64,000 bases of DNA from Prosthecobacter debontii (GTDB lineage: Bacteria > Verrucomicrobiota > Verrucomicrobiia > Verrucomicrobiales > Verrucomicrobiaceae). Positions 63,269-64,000 of this stretch are shown here, piece after piece; positions within the stretch are counted from its first letter, which is position 1; each line of letters starts with the position of its first letter. The stretch covers positions 248,001 through 312,000 of the forward strand of contig NZ_FUYE01000001.1 of the NCBI RefSeq assembly GCF_900167535.1, given 5' to 3'. Made by a program: the position numbers and the translations under genes. Under the pieces are notes generated by a model. The model was given only the letters and a program-made list of their open reading frames with translations, was not told where the DNA came from and did no database searches.

Positions 63269-64000
63269 ATGATTCGACGTCTTATTCTCAGCATCGGCCT
63301 GCTGGCCACCACCCTCTCCGCTGCGCCCAAGGGGCCGCCGAATATCGTGTTTTTCTTCTGCGATGACCTAGCCTATCAAGCCATCTCCGCTTACGGCGAT
63401 GACCGGAAACTGTTGGAGACCCCGGGCTTGGATCGTCTGGCCAAGGAAGGCATGCGTTTTGATCGCTGCCTAGTCACCAACTCCATCTGCGGCCCGATGC
63501 GTGCCGTCATTCAGACGGGCAAATACTCCCACCTGAACGGCTTTTACAACAACAGCAACAGCACTTTCGATGGCAGCCAGCAGACCTTTCCCAAGCTGCT
63601 GCAGAAGAGCGGTTACAGCACGGCGGTCATTGGCAAATGGCATCTCATGTCAGATCCTCAAGGCTACGATTACTGGCACATCCTGCCCGGCCAAGGGATC
63701 TACTACAACCCGCCGATGATCGACAACGGCAAGGAAGTAAAACATCAAGGCTACACCACAGATATCATCTCCGACATCACTCTGGAGTGGCTGAAAAATC
63801 GCGATAAAACCAAGCCCTTCATGCTGATGACCCAGCATAAAGCCCCGCACCGGGAATGGGCTCCTGCACTCCGGCACCTGGGCTGGGATAAGGATCGCGT
63901 CTATCCTGAGCCGCCCACCCTCTTCGACGACTATGCCGGTCGTAGCAAAGCCGTGAGTGATCATGACATGGGCATCGATCGCACCTTTACCGATCGTGAT
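63269..64000 (+). CDS. Secreted sulfatase, 5' part (runs off window)
   Basis: 244 codons are visible from ATG 63269. Signal peptide (about 1-18), [19 protein letters not shown] metal motif, and [18 protein letters not shown], where Cys74-Gly-Pro-Met-Arg fits C-x-P-x-R maturation. [15 protein letters not shown] and [12 protein letters not shown] follow. This is the N-acetylglucosamine-6/iduronate-type pattern seen in S1 sulfatases. The C-terminal half is outside the window. Confidence 0.92.
   Translation, partial: MIRRLILSIGLLATTLSAAPKGPPNIVFFFCDDLAYQAISAYGDDRKLLETPGLDRLAKEGMRFDRCLVTNSICGPMRAVIQTGKYSHLNGFYNNSNSTFDGSQQTFPKLLQKSGYSTAVIGKWHLMSDPQGYDYWHILPGQGIYYNPPMIDNGKEVKHQGYTTDIISDITLEWLKNRDKTKPFMLMTQHKAPHREWAPALRHLGWDKDRVYPEPPTLFDDYAGRSKAVSDHDMGIDRTFTDRD

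Overview
The window is a 64-kb chromosomal segment of moderately high GC (roughly 55-60% by eye). Its gene content points to the Verrucomicrobia/Planctomycetes group, most likely a Prosthecobacter-like verrucomicrobium. The evidence is three secreted sulfatases, two DUF1501 + PSD1 (cytochrome-like/DUF1549/DUF1553) gene sets, small secreted LamG/DUF1080-like proteins, and few obvious Shine-Dalgarno sequences. No rRNA, prophage, transposase or CRISPR array was seen. There are two tRNAs: Arg-CCU and Leu-UAA.

Layout. 1-9.1 kb: the 5' part of an SNF2 helicase, a sulfatase, argG with terminator, a GNAT acetyltransferase, a GntP permease, a cupin-like protein, and a secreted YHS/DUF4198 pair. 9.1-24.3 kb: a MocR-type regulator, tRNA-Arg, a putative stress operon (zinc alcohol dehydrogenase, SDR, DUF2383), an FAD protein, a transglutaminase-like membrane protein, gndA, an unknown gene behind a sigma-54-like promoter, a GAF protein, an MFS carrier, a VOC protein, ilvC and tRNA-Leu. 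24.3-36.4 kb: the most coherent accessory block. A FadR-type GntR gene with a matching operator leads a DUF1501-PSD1-LamG-LamG-LamG operon. Just upstream on the same strand is a four-gene sugar operon (xylose-isomerase-like, class I aldolase-like, Gfo/Idh oxidoreductase, PfkB kinase), divergent from an AraC regulator whose intergenic region carries direct repeats. Together they look like a secreted capture/degradation machine next to a cytoplasmic sugar route of unknown substrate.

36.4-38.5 kb is a recombination hot spot: two tandem yefM-yoeB toxin-antitoxin modules, a short chimeric scar made of the 5' end of the downstream hisK gene fused in frame to the 3' end of the upstream araC gene, and an unrecognised 245-aa gene. 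This is the signature of a tandem duplication or of two merged alleles of one locus. 38.5-48.3 kb: histidinol-phosphatase, a divergent dihydropteroate synthase, a secreted beta-propeller-like protein, a sulfatase, a zinc metallopeptidase, an unusual NDH-2/cNMP/CBS fusion, a repeat-rich spacer and a PLD-family lipoprotein. 48.3-54 kb: a second DUF1501/PSD1 pair divergent from another AraC regulator. 54-64 kb: a secreted phosphodiesterase, DUF2721, MTA phosphorylase, hexose-6-phosphate mutarotase, two paralogous MFS carriers, an FmdB-like protein without its usual cysteines, an AvtA-like aminotransferase and the start of a third sulfatase.

All functional calls come from reading translated motifs. 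No database search was run.
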